NCBI RefSeq assembly: GCF_000219625.1
Contig: NC_018209.1
Span: 558,001 to 622,000, forward strand
Direction of reading: 5' to 3'
Length of the DNA: 64,000 nt
DNA from: Zymoseptoria tritici IPO323
Taxonomy: Eukaryota; Ascomycota; Dothideomycetes; Mycosphaerellales; Mycosphaerellaceae
Within the stretch, counting starts at the first letter, position 1, and each line of letters begins with the position of its first letter. Made by a program: the position numbers and the translations under genes. Below the pieces are notes generated by a model. The model saw only the letters and a program-made list of their open reading frames with translations, did no database searches and was not told where the DNA came from. Below are positions 43,402-55,714 of the stretch, in pieces.

Positions 43402-44347
43402 GGCGGTCTGCAACTCATTCCTGACTGCACGCATGTATGGGATGATTGCATGGTTCATCGCCGTGGTTGTCTTCACAGAATGTTGCCACCAGCACAGGAG
43501 GAACACGGGCATCGAGAAGGTGTTCTATTGGCGAACTGCGGCTATATTTTATGGGAAGAGCTACATGCATGCGCCTCCACGCGTCCCAGCGCTTGGCGCG
43601 GGGTCGGAGATTTGTGGTGTTGCGGAACGACAACAAGAGCTGTCTCCGTTGTCATCCGCATTGGAGCAATGCTGTGCCTGGTCGTCGCCTTTGCGACTTA
43701 CGACGGTTGCGAATCATCGCAAAAGCAAACAACGTTGAGCGATAAACGTGTAGATCAACGATCAGCGATCACAACGACCGGTATGGAGCCGAGTCCACCA
43801 AAACCCGAGGCAAGTATATCCGACGAGCTATCTACGTCAATTTTTCGAGCTCGTCACGCAAAGAGCTTCTCGTGCCTGGAGCTCATTGCGAATTTGTCAA
43901 ATTCTTCTCACAGCTCGGGTGGACCAATAAGATAGCATATATATCACAACGTACCTTCGGTATCGTGCCGGTCATTCGAAAGTCAAGGTCGGTGCATTTT
44001 CATCGAGCGGAGAGCCGCACGGATTTCTGGAGTGGATCCCCGGACGGGCCGGGAAGTGCCTGGGCATTCTGTCTTGTCTCGGTCCAGCCTTGCCATATCT
44101 TTCACACCCGTCTTCTGCACACGCCATTTGCCTGCTGTGCTCTGCTTTGCGCAGAAGGCGGACCTCACCATACTTGATCGCGCCCTCACGACCGCTTCCA
44201 CGCCTCGCCACGCCGGTGTCGCTCGCTACCCTGTCCGCTCCCAGCCTCCTTTCATAATCCGCCGATCGACCACTCGGTACCCCTGCATAGACAATCAACG
44301 ACCGCGGTCCTGGATGTTTGGACAATCATTCGCGTGCCCAGCGCTCA
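43402..44347. other. intergenic region, no gene seen
   Basis: About 950 bases between the helicase stop and the Bst1 start. Several overlapping open frames on both strands, none with recognisable content. The frame of Bst1 is open ten codons upstream of 44348 without an ATG. Confidence 0.45.
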
Positions 44348-47300
44348 ATGAGGAGGCGCCCGTCGAGTTCCGGCGAAGATGAAGACGCCGGTCAACCTGC
44401 GCCGACCAGTGTTACGAGCAATAAGACCGACGGCATGACCACAGGGAAAGGCGCCGGCCGCGTCACGAGACAATCGCTACGGGTGCAAGAGCGGAAGACA
44501 CAGGCTGGAAAAGAAGTCAATGGATCGCCAATGAAGGACAACGCCTCCACGGTGGCTTCAAGCCCATTCGCGCGCTCCAGTCTATCTGTCGAGCCGCTTG
44601 AAAAGGACTCTCTGTCGCAAGGTGTGCCGACGAAACAGACACCGGATCCTATCGCGGACCATATTCGGCGACAGGCTGCACGTCTGCGCAGTCCTTGGCG
44701 ATGCTCCCTGCTCACTCTGGCGACAAGTCTGAGTGCCATCGTTATGCTACTTACGATTGTCCACTCGTTTGTTCACATGCAGCAAGATTCCAAAGGATGC
44801 GCCATGTCATATATGCGGCCAAACTTCGAGAGATTCTCCGATTTTGATACAGAACACACTCGCTTTGCCAGCAAGTATTCGCTCTACCTCTATCGAGAGG
44901 GTGGAATCGATGAAGACACCAAGGTGAAGGGCATACCGGCATTGTTCATTCCTGGAAATGCCGGCAGCTACAAGCAAATCCGACCCATTGCCGCAGAGGC
45001 TGCAAATTACTTCCACGAGGAGTTGCGATCAGACGCGGCAGCTGTAGATGGTGGCAAGCGGCCTCTGGATTTCTTCACCGTGGACTTCAACGAAGAGCTG
45101 ATCGCATTCCACGGACAAACACTTCTCGACCAAGCAGAATACCTCAACGAAGCTGTGGCGTACATTCTTGCACTCTACCACAACCCGCAACGGTCAAGCC
45201 GGGAGCCGGGACTACCGGATCCAAAGTCTGTCATCATCTTGGGCCACTCCATGGGAGGTGTAGTGGCGAGGACGATGTTGAGAACGCCCAATTATCAGAA
45301 GGATACCATTAATACCATCATCACGCTTTCGGCGCCTCACGCGCGACCACCGGTGTCGTTTGACGCTGCCATGGTGTCGACGTATGATGACATTAATACA
45401 TTCTGGAGGAATTCTTTCTCGGAGCAGAACAGCGATAATAATCCTTTGGACGATGTCACTTTGGTATCGGTAGCGGGCGGCGGACTGGACACTATGATCC
45501 CCTCGGAGTACACAAGTCTGACGTCTTTGGTCCCAGATACTCACGGGTTCACTGTCTTCACATCCAGCATTCCCAGGGTGTGGACTGGCATGGATCATCT
45601 GGCCATCATGTGGTGCGATCAGCTCCGGCAGGCACTGGTCAGAGCCATTTTCGATGTGCTCGACGTGCGTCGCCCATCGCAGACAAGACCTCAACTGGAA
45701 CGGGTTCGTGCAATGCGAAAACGCTTACTCACCGGCATGGAGCCTGTCGTGGAGAAGGCCTTGCTGAATGAGGAGCCAACAACGTACCTCACACTGGAGC
45801 ACAGCTCGACTGCAATCATGTCGCACGGTGAACGCCTTGTACTACGTACGCTGGGTGATACCGGTGCAACTAAGGCGCATGTCATGCCTGTCCCCTCGCA
45901 GCCATTCGTTGACGGAAGCAAGTTTACCCTGTTGACTGATCAGACTCTTGATGCTGGCGAGGAGAACGGAACGCTGTCCGTGTTACTCTGCAGCGTGTTC
46001 CCTCCGCCTGCTGGCTTTGCGATACTCTCATACACAATCAATCTGGATCCCACTGGCAACTCGCCAGGGTCTACGAGGCTCGCGTGCAAGAATGCCGCTC
46101 AGGATGTGTCGCTTCTTCCAGCGTCGACCGATCATTCCACTGATGCGTCCGATCGTGTCCCGCCATTCTCATATTTGCAGTATGCACTGTCCGACATCGC
46201 GGATTACCAATTCATAGCCATTCTAGAAAAAGCCAAAGACCGTTCATCCGGCTGGGCTTTTGCAGAATTCAGCACTGCAGCTCATTCATCGATCAAAGTC
46301 AGCAAGGGTCATCACCAACTCTTGATGCATGGCATGAGAAAAACGCTCCCGACGGATCGGCCATTGATGAACGAGATCAAGATCCCAGAGGTGCACTCGA
46401 CACTCTTTGCCTATCGATTCGAAGTAGACCGTCGGCCTTGCAAGGAGTACAAGGAAAGCTTCGCCCCTTTGCTGCGACAGTACATTGCCGAGCCATACGA
46501 ATCCAAATACTTCGTGAACACCAGGCAAGGCAACATCAACGTTCATGGACTGTCACCATACATGCCGCCTCCTCTCCGCGGGGTTGCCACAGATGGTCTT
46601 TCATTGCAACTCTGGGCAGATCCAACGTGCAACTCGACAGTTCAAGTGTCTCTCCAGGTTGACGTACTTGGAAGTGCCGGAAAGCTGGTTATGCGATACC
46701 GCACTGTGTTTGCTTCGTTCCCGTTGCTTGTCATCGCTCTTGTCCTGCGCAAGCAATTCAATGTCTACGACACGACAGGCGTTTTCATGAGCTTCAGCCA
46801 AAGCATGGATCAATGCATTCGGACATCGCTACCTGCAATTTTCATGGCGCTCACATTCTTCGCGGTCGCCGTGTCGAAGTCCAGCCATAACGTGTGGACC
46901 AGGGAGTGGCTCAGTTCGACGACAGGGACTTCAGAAGACACGATCGATTTCGCAGTCAACGATTTGATGCTTGGCACATCTGATCCGTTCTTCTGGTTCC
47001 TGGTGCCGTTCTTCGCCATCGTCAGCGTCGGCATTTGCATTGCCATGAACTATGTCGTTCTGATCCTTACGCACATATTCAGCGTCGTGATTGCTCGGGT
47101 TCGTGCGTGGTTACCACGCGCGTCAGATGTTTCGAAGTGAGTCTTGACCACACATTCGCATTGAGCGATCGCTGACATTTCGAACAGAACATCTCAAGCG
47201 ACTCCGGTCAACCAGCGAATCATCGCCACCGGCGTGCTCGTCCTCTTGGTCGTGACCATAATACCCTACCAGTTCGCATACATGGTGCTTTGCATCGTTC

Positions 47301-47848
47301 AAATCGCAACGTGCATTCGAGCCTTAAGATGTGCTCGGGAAACGCAGTCCGCACCGAGCTACAACTTTTACAACTACACCCATTCGATACTGGTCTTTAT
47401 GCTCTGGATCCTGCCCATAAACATGCCGGTGCTCGTCGTTTGGATACATAATCTGGCAGTTCAATGGCTGACACCATTCTCAACACATCACAATTTGTTG
47501 TCTGTGCTGGGTTACATCTTGCTGGTCGAGATGATGAGCACGAGCAATATGATACCCCGCGTCACGAGTCGGTAAGTTCAGAGCACTTCTTGGGATCTCA
47601 TTGATATACATACTGACTTCGATCATAGTGTACGCTTTGTCACCAACATCCTGATGTTTGCATTCGCACTCTACGCCGCCGTTTACGGCGTGACATATGC
47701 ATACCGCATGCACTACGCCGTCAACGCGCTATGTGCATGGCTCTTCGTTGTGCACCTCTCGGGTGGTCCTGTCTCGCTGGCGAGCTTGTCGCGATACTTT
47801 GGCTCGTCTGCAGTCATTGTCAACGGGCATGTAAAGAAACGGCCGTGA
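44348..47848 (+). CDS. BST1: GPI inositol-deacylase (PGAP1/Bst1)
   Basis: Three exons, 44348-47136, 47188-47571 and 47629-47848 (introns of 51 and 57 nt), give 1130 residues, the usual size for filamentous fungi. A long polar N-terminus precedes one membrane segment near residues 118-145. The lumenal alpha/beta-hydrolase domain has PALFIPGNAGSYKQIRPIAA and the nucleophile elbow ILGHSMGGVVART (Ser about 300). The C-terminus has several membrane segments, the last spread over exons 1-3. The enzyme removes the inositol acyl chain from GPI anchors in the ER, which is needed for export and quality control of GPI proteins. The start is the first ATG (MRRRPSSSG). Confidence 0.92.
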
Positions 47849-48152
47849 GCCTTGCGGGAAGCGTGACAGAAGAAGAGAAGTGTAAGACCTTGCATGAACG
47901 ACAGTATTTTCAGCAATGGCACCAGCAGTCTGTGCTGTACATAGTCAATACCCCGTAGTATATAATGAGTAATACTTCATGAAGACTTGCTGCTCTGTGT
48001 CGTTGTTGTGGCTTTTGTGTTGTCGATGCTGTTTGCAGTGAAGCTCTGGCAAATCTTCGGCTGATTGGGGCATCAGCTAGAACTATGTATCTGCGATCCA
48101 GAATGAGGTCAGCAACGTTAACACAACTCCTGCACCATCGACATCGAAAGCG
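47849..48152. other. short intergenic region
   Basis: About 300 bases between the Bst1 stop and the start of the MlrC-like gene on the same strand. Nothing recognised; presumed terminator and promoter. Confidence 0.4.
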
Positions 48153-49727
48153 ATGGACTTTGCTAGCAGCGTCTCTACACTGCGGAGGAAGCCTGTCATC
48201 GCAATCGCCGGACTCGGAAGCGAGAATAGCACCTTTACGCCATCACGAACGCAGGCGGTGGCTTTCCAGCCCAAGCGAGGAGCAGAAGTAATAGAACAGT
48301 ACGAGTTCCTGCACGATGGAACACCATTGGGCGATGCAGCAGACTGGCGAGGAACGCTCACCGGACACTCTCTGCCAGGTGGCATGGTCACGCGAGAAGC
48401 CTTCGAAGAACTCGCTGGTGAAATCATCGCTCGACTGATAGAGACGGTCAAGGTGACGAAGCTAGATGGTCTGTGGTATGACATCCACGGCGCAATGCAC
48501 GTAGAGGGACTTATCGACGTTGAGGCGGAACTTCTACGACAGATCCGTAAGGTGATCGGGCCCGATGTGGTTGTTTCAGCTTCGATGGATTTACACGGCA
48601 ATGTCTCTCGAGAGCTGGCCCATCAGACTGATCTTATCACTTGCTTTCGAACGGCGCCGCATGTGGACGAGTCAGAGACGAAAGAGCGGGCTTGTCGAAA
48701 TCTACTGCAAGTCCTGACCGGCTGGCCAGAGGAGCAGCTCTCAGATTCGAAGCCGTTACTGCCGGTGAAGGCGTGGATTCCTCTGCCAATACTGCTCCCC
48801 GGAGAGCAGACTTCGACTCGAGTCGAGCCGGCAAAACATATCTATGCTGCAATCGCAGAAGTCGAAAGCGACGACTGCGTTCTTGATGCGGCTATCTGGG
48901 TGGGCTACGCATGGGGCGATGAGCGGCGGAATCGTGCAGTCGTAATGGTGACGGGATGGGACGAGGCAATCGTGGCTCGAGGAGCAGAAGGACTTGCTCG
49001 TCTGTTTTGGAACGCGCACCAGGACTTCAACTTCGTGGCGCCGACGGGGACGTTCAAGGAATGCCTCGATGCTGCGCTCGCCTCTAGGAATTGGCCGTAC
49101 TACATATCGGACTCGGGCGACAATCCTACAGCAGGCGGATCTGGAGACGTGACGTGGACTTTGCGAAGGCTCTTAGATCGTCCTGAGTTCAATCACGCCC
49201 GCGGACCTATCGTCATCTACGCAAGTATCCCGGGACCCGAAGCAGTCCGTATCGCCTTTCAGGCTGGTGTTGGCAAACTCGTCACAGTTACTGCGGGCGC
49301 AGCTGTCGACAACATCCACGAGGGACCCATAACGATGACCGGACGAGTGCACGCCCTTCGCGAAGGTGATCCTCATGCCGAGCAGGAAGCTGTTCTCCGA
49401 GTCGGGAGTGTCTACGTGATCCTTACCAAGCTTCGGAAGCCGTACCACTACGAGCACGACTTTGTCCAGCTGGGTTTGGACCCCCGAAAAGGCGCCCATG
49501 TGGTCATTGTCAAGATCGGGTACCTGGAGCCGGAGCTCTACGACATGGCGGCGGATTGGATGATGGCTTTGACGCCCGGAGGGGTGGACCAAGACTTGAC
49601 TCAGCTGGGATATCACAACATTCGTCGACCGATGTGGCCGCTTGACAGAGGATTCAATCATGAGCCGGACCTGAAGGCACGGATACTACCACTTTCTCAC
49701 GAATCCTTGACCGGACCTGATGATTGA
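48153..49727 (+). CDS. MlrC-like metallohydrolase (peptidase family M81)
   Basis: A single exon of 524 residues without introns. It has the features of the M81/MlrC family, named after the third enzyme of bacterial microcystin breakdown: an N-terminal IAIAGLGSENSTFTPSRT, the metal-binding LWYDIHGAMH (about residue 111), SASMDLHGNVSRELAHQTD, and the second conserved loop SDSGDNPTAGGSGDVTW (about 325). The C-terminal domain (PRKGAHVVIVKIGYLEPELY) is also family-like. Fungal members are known but uncharacterised; the substrate may be a D-amino-acid-containing or cyclic peptide, or another amide. The lack of introns and the mostly bacterial family suggest old horizontal transfer. It is convergent with the epoxide hydrolase gene. 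Confidence 0.88.
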   Translation: MDFASSVSTLRRKPVIAIAGLGSENSTFTPSRTQAVAFQPKRGAEVIEQYEFLHDGTPLGDAADWRGTLTGHSLPGGMVTREAFEELAGEIIARLIETVKVTKLDGLWYDIHGAMHVEGLIDVEAELLRQIRKVIGPDVVVSASMDLHGNVSRELAHQTDLITCFRTAPHVDESETKERACRNLLQVLTGWPEEQLSDSKPLLPVKAWIPLPILLPGEQTSTRVEPAKHIYAAIAEVESDDCVLDAAIWVGYAWGDERRNRAVVMVTGWDEAIVARGAEGLARLFWNAHQDFNFVAPTGTFKECLDAALASRNWPYYISDSGDNPTAGGSGDVTWTLRRLLDRPEFNHARGPIVIYASIPGPEAVRIAFQAGVGKLVTVTAGAAVDNIHEGPITMTGRVHALREGDPHAEQEAVLRVGSVYVILTKLRKPYHYEHDFVQLGLDPRKGAHVVIVKIGYLEPELYDMAADWMMALTPGGVDQDLTQLGYHNIRRPMWPLDRGFNHEPDLKARILPLSHESLTGPDD

Positions 49728-49820
49728 GATGATGTCCCGTATCTCCTGGAAATTTCAATCTGGTCGAGCGAGCGGTTGCAAAAGCTACGAAAGGCATGCA
49801 TCGGCTTAACGATTTCGACC

Positions 49821-51081
49821 TCATACCTTTGACTTGACGAAACCTCTCTGCCAATACCCAGGCCAAGAGTGCTTGCAAGACTCCACAATCCACCTCGCAA
49901 TGATCCCGTTCACTTCCGCCGGCTTTTCTTGAGGAACCCAGTGACCAGCATCGATCGACGCCTCCGTCAAGCTCGTGCAGTACTTCCTCTGCGGCTCAGC
50001 CAGTCGGGAGTTGACCGTATCGCAGATCGTGTCGTACTTGGCTTGGATGAACAGTGTCGGCATATGAATGTAGCCGTCGTGCTTGGCCTTCTCGAAGAAG
50101 TATTTCCTGTTCGCTTCATGGTTGCTGTACCACGAGTCGGCGCCCCAGAAACCCGTCTTCTCCATCGCGGCGACCAGCTCCGTGTACACGTCCTCGTCGA
50201 TGACAATGGCAGAGGCGGGAATCTTCTTCCAGTCTGGATCTGGCTTCTCGACTCCACCAAACCAGCCGCCGTCTTTCACGACGTTCGCAGTACGCGCCGG
50301 CTGGCCTAGATTGGCTGGCTGTCCCTTGATGTACGCTGCACGAATGAATGCCGCAGGGTCTTGATCGAACCAGCTCGTGGCCTTCTCGAAGTCCTGCTCG
50401 TAGAAGCGCTGATATGACCATTGACCATCTGGGTACTTGTCCGCGGGATACATGTCGCGGTTCACTAGGCGGAGCTCCTCTTCCAGACCCTTCTCGATGA
50501 CATGAGATGGGACGGCTAAGCCGGCAGCGCCGATGCAGCGCTCAGGGTAGTGTTCAGCGAAACTCCAGACCGCTCCGCAGCCCCTGCAGAGACAAAAGAA
50601 TCAGTAGTCACCTTCAAATCGACCAGAAGGGCTTGTTCTTACCAATCATGGCCGATCCATATAGCCTCATCCCTGCCGAGGTGGTCGATCAGAGCTACCA
50701 TTCCGTTATTGACTTGCTCCATGGAGTAGTCTTCGGTCTTCTTTCTAGCAGACGACTTTCCGTAGCCTTTGAATGATCAATGAATGATCCAGATTTGCCG
50801 TCTGCACATTGTATTTCTGCTGCGTACCTGGCATGTCAGGAGCAATCGCCCTGAAGCCCAGATTCGCGAATGTCTCGATCTGATGCTTCCATGTCAACCC
50901 AATGGCGGGCCATCCTATCCAACACTTGAATTAGCAAGACTTGAGTTGCCAACATTGCAAAGCATCTCTCACCATGAATGAAGATGATCAAAGGCCCATC
51001 TTTGGGACCAGCCGCCAAGAAAAAAGTCTTCTTCTCTCCGCCTTCGCCGTGGGTGAATTCGTGTTCCTCGAATGTAGGCAT
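49821..51081 (-). CDS. soluble epoxide hydrolase (alpha/beta-hydrolase)
   Basis: Four exons, 50973-51081, 50828-50914, 50643-50766 and 49821-50583, with introns of 58-61 nt and matching phases, give 360 residues. Assembled, it shows the oxyanion motif HGWP (about 36-39), the nucleophile elbow WIGHDWGCGA with catalytic Asp near 106, a cap domain containing Tyr residues (SYQRFYEQDF), and the catalytic His in DAGHWVPQEKP near 330. These enzymes open epoxides to diols by way of an alkyl-enzyme ester. There is no signal peptide, so it should be cytosolic or peroxisomal. Xenobiotic detoxification and epoxy-fatty-acid turnover are both possible roles. Confidence 0.9.
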
Positions 51082-51429
51082 TTTCGACCGATCGATTAGA
51101 AGACCACTGACAGTGAACAATGTCGCAAGATGATAGCAAGAGCAAACAAGTTGAACATGCCTTTAGTACTGCTCCACAAGCCCTTGGCAGGCAAGGATAT
51201 GATCCGGCGGGGTTGGTCATCCACATCGGCTCCATTCTGGGACGAGACCGAGCCAGTCCACGGGTCTTCCGACTATGACGATCACTAATCAATATGACTA
51301 GAAAGGCAGTGTCAGCAACTGAGACGATCGAGCTGAGCTGCAAGAAACTGATGCGAGAAGTTCTGTGTTTAACAATGCCGGAGATCAATCAAAGCTGCCG
51401 CTAGTACGCTCGAATGCAAACACACAACA

Positions 51430-53546
51430 TCAACGGCTATCGTCGCCGCCGCCCCAAGCATTTCTTTCTTCTTCAAACATAGGACTTGTAGTGTCCGTGG
51501 CTCTTCCCTTGCCATTGCCTTTGTACTGTCTCTCTTCCCAAGGCTGCTGTTGACCCAGCTGATCCTTCTGCTCCCGGTCCTGGATTGGGGTGAGAGCATC
51601 GTCGCCATCATCGCCAACAGAGAACGGGTCTGTTAGAGTATGCCCTTCATCGTTCAGAACCCTTTCTGGCTCGTCCGGATTGAAGCCAACTCGGACTTCT
51701 TCTTCCTCCTCCCCATCCTGCATCTCATCCCGTTGTTGTCCTGAGTAGACCTTGACGAAGTGCTTCTGTTCAACGCCATTCCAGCCTGGCCCTCCTTCCT
51801 TCCTTGCGCGAACACGTTCGATCTCTTCTGCTTGATGGTCTTCAATGACCAGATCGACCAATTGCGAGCTGTGCGATTTCGTCGAGGCTGCTGCGGATGA
51901 ATTCTCGCGCACCAATTTGCCAGCTCCTGGCACTTTCTTGAGTGCTTCCTATGAAATGTTAGTCCTCCAGACCAAGAAGCAGTTGACAGATTACTCACTT
52001 TGACATGACCGCTGCCTTCACCACTGCTGTCAGACTCCTGTGGCTTTCCATGCTGATGAGCGTGCTTGCGCATATCTTGGATTCTGGACTTTCGCCTTTG
52101 CTTGTTCTCCTTCCCAGGCTGGAGGACTGCTGTATTTGTTGATTGAGATATTATGGTTGGGTCCACGCGCAGACGGTCCTCGCGAGTGGCGTAGTGGGTA
52201 TTAATCACAGGGTAGTTCCAATCGCCAAATTCGAGAGCACGTGCGTTGACGTACAGCCTCTCTTCTTCTTCGTCCTGCTCGGGTTCCTCGACATCAGTAG
52301 CTCCATAGCCCTTTCCACGGCTCGTTGATCGAGAATGATGCCCACGGCCTCCGCCTGGACTCATCGTTCGAGCGTGGCTATGAGGAAGGACTTTGCGCAG
52401 CAGAGGCTGACGAGCTTCGGTGGGTGATGGAACCCAATACTTGCCACGTCCGTTCCTCTCATATCGCATGCCTTCTCTCATCCGAGCTTCTCTACTTGCG
52501 GATTGCTCGTGTGCCATGACGTTGTCGTCGGCGTCGAAATATCGGTACTCGTACTGCCTGCCGCTGAAGGTCTCCTTGCAGTCCTCGATGAGATCCCGTG
52601 GTCCGAAAGCGTCGCGAAGGGCGAAACGAATGGGCATACGGGCATCGCTGATGGTTTGATCCGAGTAGTCCTTCCAGCTGAAAGCATACCATTGCGCTGC
52701 GGCGAACAGCGGGACTTCAAAGCAAATCAGTGCATCCTGAATTGCAGCCGCCAAGTTGTCCGCGGTATAGCCATTTCCGACACTCGGGATGGCACCCAAC
52801 CATACTAGGATGGAGAGGAAGAATCCCTGCCACCAAGACGCGAAGATGATGCCTTTGATGCACAGGAACTTGGGCATCGGTCGGAAAGGTTGAAGATCTG
52901 CCGACATGCATACCCAAAACAATGCCAGTTCATACAGCGACCAGCAGATGCTGATGTTGTAGATGAGACTGGTCCAGAGATAGCCAGAGTTCACTGCTAT
53001 GACTCCCTCGCGAAAGGTGCCGGTGGCTTTACACGCAACTGTCGCGATACAGAGTAGTGGCTTGAGCCAGGCGTATTGGAGGATTCCTCTCTTGATCCAC
53101 AAGAACGAGTGAGGATCACTGATATCCACCTTGTTGAACATGAGGTTCATTGGCCAAGGGTGCGAGACCGGAGGTCGACCGTGCATCATGATTATCAGAC
53201 TGCGTTCGCCGCCCAGAAAATTGACCAAAAGCTGGAAGAAGGTGTAGATTGTGAAAGCTTCGTAGACATCGCGGAAAGGCTCTATCCAGAAGGCGACCCG
53301 CAGTGAGGTTAACGAGGCCCATGAAGCGGCGGAAAAGATGGGTACCAGAACCAGAATCCGGATCACATGTCGTTGGAGAAGAGGTTTACGATAGTTCTTT
53401 GCCTGCAGCCAGATCGAAACGAAGGTCTCCAGACAGGCCACGAGCGCCGCAACACCAGCGACAACTACCACAGCATGTCCAAACCCCGATCCTGACCCTC
53501 CTGCCTGATCAGGCTGTCCTTTTTCCATGATCGCAAGTTCGGCCAT
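51430..53546 (-). CDS. TMEM184/OST-alpha family membrane protein
   Basis: Two exons, 51999-53546 and 51430-51948 (intron 50 nt, phase 0), give 688 residues from the ATG at 53546 (MAELAIMEKG). Seven membrane segments occupy about residues 20-310, with family motifs including the loop LGGERSLIIMMHGRPP, then HPWPMNLMF, and FLCIKGIIFASWWQGF. This is the DUF300/Solute_trans_a family (OST-alpha, TMEM184, plant LAZ1). The remaining half is a long hydrophilic tail with RS-rich and acidic stretches that is probably cytosolic. Members are thought to be solute transporters or vacuolar-trafficking regulators, but the fungal role is not established. Confidence 0.85.
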
Positions 53547-55264
53547 CGGCACAGCGCGGGCGTCTCTTCAAGGGCGATGCCTGATCTCCTGCCTGCTGCA
53601 GTTTCCTTGCTCTTGGTATTATTGTTGCATCGTCGTATACGTGTCGACAAAGCTGTACGCAGCTAATGGTGTCGCGATCGTTCAAGGTGTCGAGTGGTGA
53701 ATGTGGAAGGTGGCAGCCTGGATGAGCTCTAAGATGTCGTCCAGCATCATCGTCAAAGGGTCTGGGTCTGGCTTGTGACTGTCGGGCCTCCGCCAAGGAA
53801 ACCGACCACTTTTTTTGACTCTTCCTTTCACAATCTCTACACGCAACGACATCGACATTGAGCAGATTATCACAACTGTGTCGAGGACCGCGCCGGATTT
53901 GTGTCTCTGCGATGGCGAGAGCCGCGTTCAGTCGATAGTTCTAATGCCGGACGACAAAATCACGGCTCAGCTCCCATTGGAAGAAAGGCTCCCTCCGTGG
54001 ACCACATGAAGAGTCGGCATTTCAATGACGATGAATGTCGACACGATGGATACGCGACTTGAATGCAGGACGCTCAAACGAACTCCGATAAATGCTTCAT
54101 CACAAGGCTCACAGCCTCTTGTCAGCGCCGCCAGAACTTCAAGCCCTGGTGGACAACCAAAGCGCGGACTATTGGCTGAGAGGAACCCGCGTCACGCTTG
54201 ACGCTGTAGCACTGCGCCATCTTTCAGTCAAGTCTAAGAACGGTCGCTGGACATTGCCTATACAGACGCACGCAGACCAGCTAAAAGAACTGTGAGTAAA
54301 GACGGCGACGACGATGATTGGCATGCTTTCTCAATCATCTTGCATCTCGAATCCGTCATCCGGGATCATACCGCAAAGTTACAGACCGCTATACGCGCGA
54401 TGACAGCGCGGTAGGCCTTTGCTTGCCCACGGTGATCCTCCACGTATGGGGCTTCTGCCTTTTCAAGAGGTCAAGATGGTCAACGTGGCACGCTGGAAGT
54501 CGTCTCTAAATCCAGCTCGGGGAGCTCGCCGTCGGGCTGCGGACTGTCATATCGGACTCGATTGACTTCAAGGTAAGCATCCGGCCGAAGATCGAATAGA
54601 GATCTTACATCGGTCATGCTGGTAGGTCGAGTTCGCGGCTCAAACACCAGCTCTGCTCATTCCTTGCCTGGGTCTAGCCCGGTGCTTCCCACGCGTTCGC
54701 CACGCAAGTCAGTCACAACTCGTGAGCCATCATCGCCACGACTACGAGCAGAAAGGCGGCGCTGCTAACTACGCTGACGGACCAGCCAGACTTTGGGTCA
54801 TCACCTGCCATATCTGGCAGCATCGAACGAGTTCCGCCGACGATGCAGGCAGAGGTCGAGCATCGGGCGGCGACAACGACGTCAAGCAACGTTTGTAGCC
54901 ATACGGGAGGATGCGGCGACTTCTTTCAGCCTTGAAAACGTGGGACACTTTCACTGCCCGAGGTCGTCCAACCATGTGTGGCGTCCACTCGCGGATCCTC
55001 CCGAGTTTGGAGTATGCGTTGGCACACGATCTCCAACCAGCATGACCTGTCGAGACGATGCTTGATGATGGCAATAAAGCAACCAAATGGAGGAACGGTT
55101 CTAGCGGTGAGTTTAACGCCATGTGAGTGGTTGTTTGCGGATGCTGTCTGGGAAAGACCTGAGATACTTAAAGCGATTCACAAGACTGCAACTTCCCTGC
55201 CCCCAATCCAAGTCACCTCCTTCACACTATCCACCAACGCAGTTCTAGCGATACATCACCAACC
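53547..55264. other. gene-poor stretch with unresolved coding signals
   Basis: About 1.7 kb. No complete gene can be supported, but pieces between 53815 and 54897 on the plus strand read like exons: an open segment ending in PLEERLPPWTT (stop at 54009); one from an ATG at 54092 (HHKAHSLLSAPPELQALV) ending at a donor-like GTGAGT (54292); DWHAFSIILHLESVIRDHTA near 54319; LGELAVGLRTVISDSIDFK before GTAAGC (54573); and a frame from VEFAAQTPALLIPCLGLA after GTAG (about 54627) to a stop at 54897. I could not join them with consistent phases. This may be an unrecognised multi-exon gene or a decayed one. Confidence 0.3.
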
Positions 55265-55714
55265 ATGCCTGTCGATCCAGCAATGGTCGCCATCGCGATG
55301 AAGTGCATCGACAAATTCGTCGAGACCAAGATCGCGGACAAAGTCATCCACAAAACCGTACCGATGCCATCAAACACCAGCCACAAACAAGACGAAGCAG
55401 AAAGAAAGAAGCGTCGACCAAGAAGGAGAAGCCCAGCACCTCGCCGACCAAACCCGAGAAGACACAATTCATCATACGGTCCACCTCCGAGACGTCCTGC
55501 CGCGAGAAGAGCGCCTTCGTCGTATGATCAACCACCTACTCGGGAGCTGCCACGGAGGGAAGAGAAGAGGAGCAGTTTCAGTCAAGACGTTCCCGGGCTT
55601 GTTCATTCGACTTCGAGGGAGAATAGCAAGACGGAGAAATATCAGCCTCAGCCCGACGACTCAGACAGAAGGCGAGTTCTCCGTGGAAGCAGTATCGTCA
55701 GTGATTACGAGTAA
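55265..55714 (+). CDS. small basic hypothetical protein
   Basis: 149 residues from an ATG preceded by a favourable ACC. The first 30 residues form an amphipathic helix (MVAIAMKCIDKFVETKIADK); the rest is disordered, strongly basic and rich in Arg, Pro and Ser (RKKRRPRRRSPAPRRPNPRR), ending in an acidic DSDRRRVLRGSSIVSDYE. No known domain. The consistent composition and good start context support a real gene. A nuclear or nucleic-acid-associated role can be guessed from the basic tract but not shown. Confidence 0.5.
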   Translation: MPVDPAMVAIAMKCIDKFVETKIADKVIHKTVPMPSNTSHKQDEAERKKRRPRRRSPAPRRPNPRRHNSSYGPPPRRPAARRAPSSYDQPPTRELPRREEKRSSFSQDVPGLVHSTSRENSKTEKYQPQPDDSDRRRVLRGSSIVSDYE

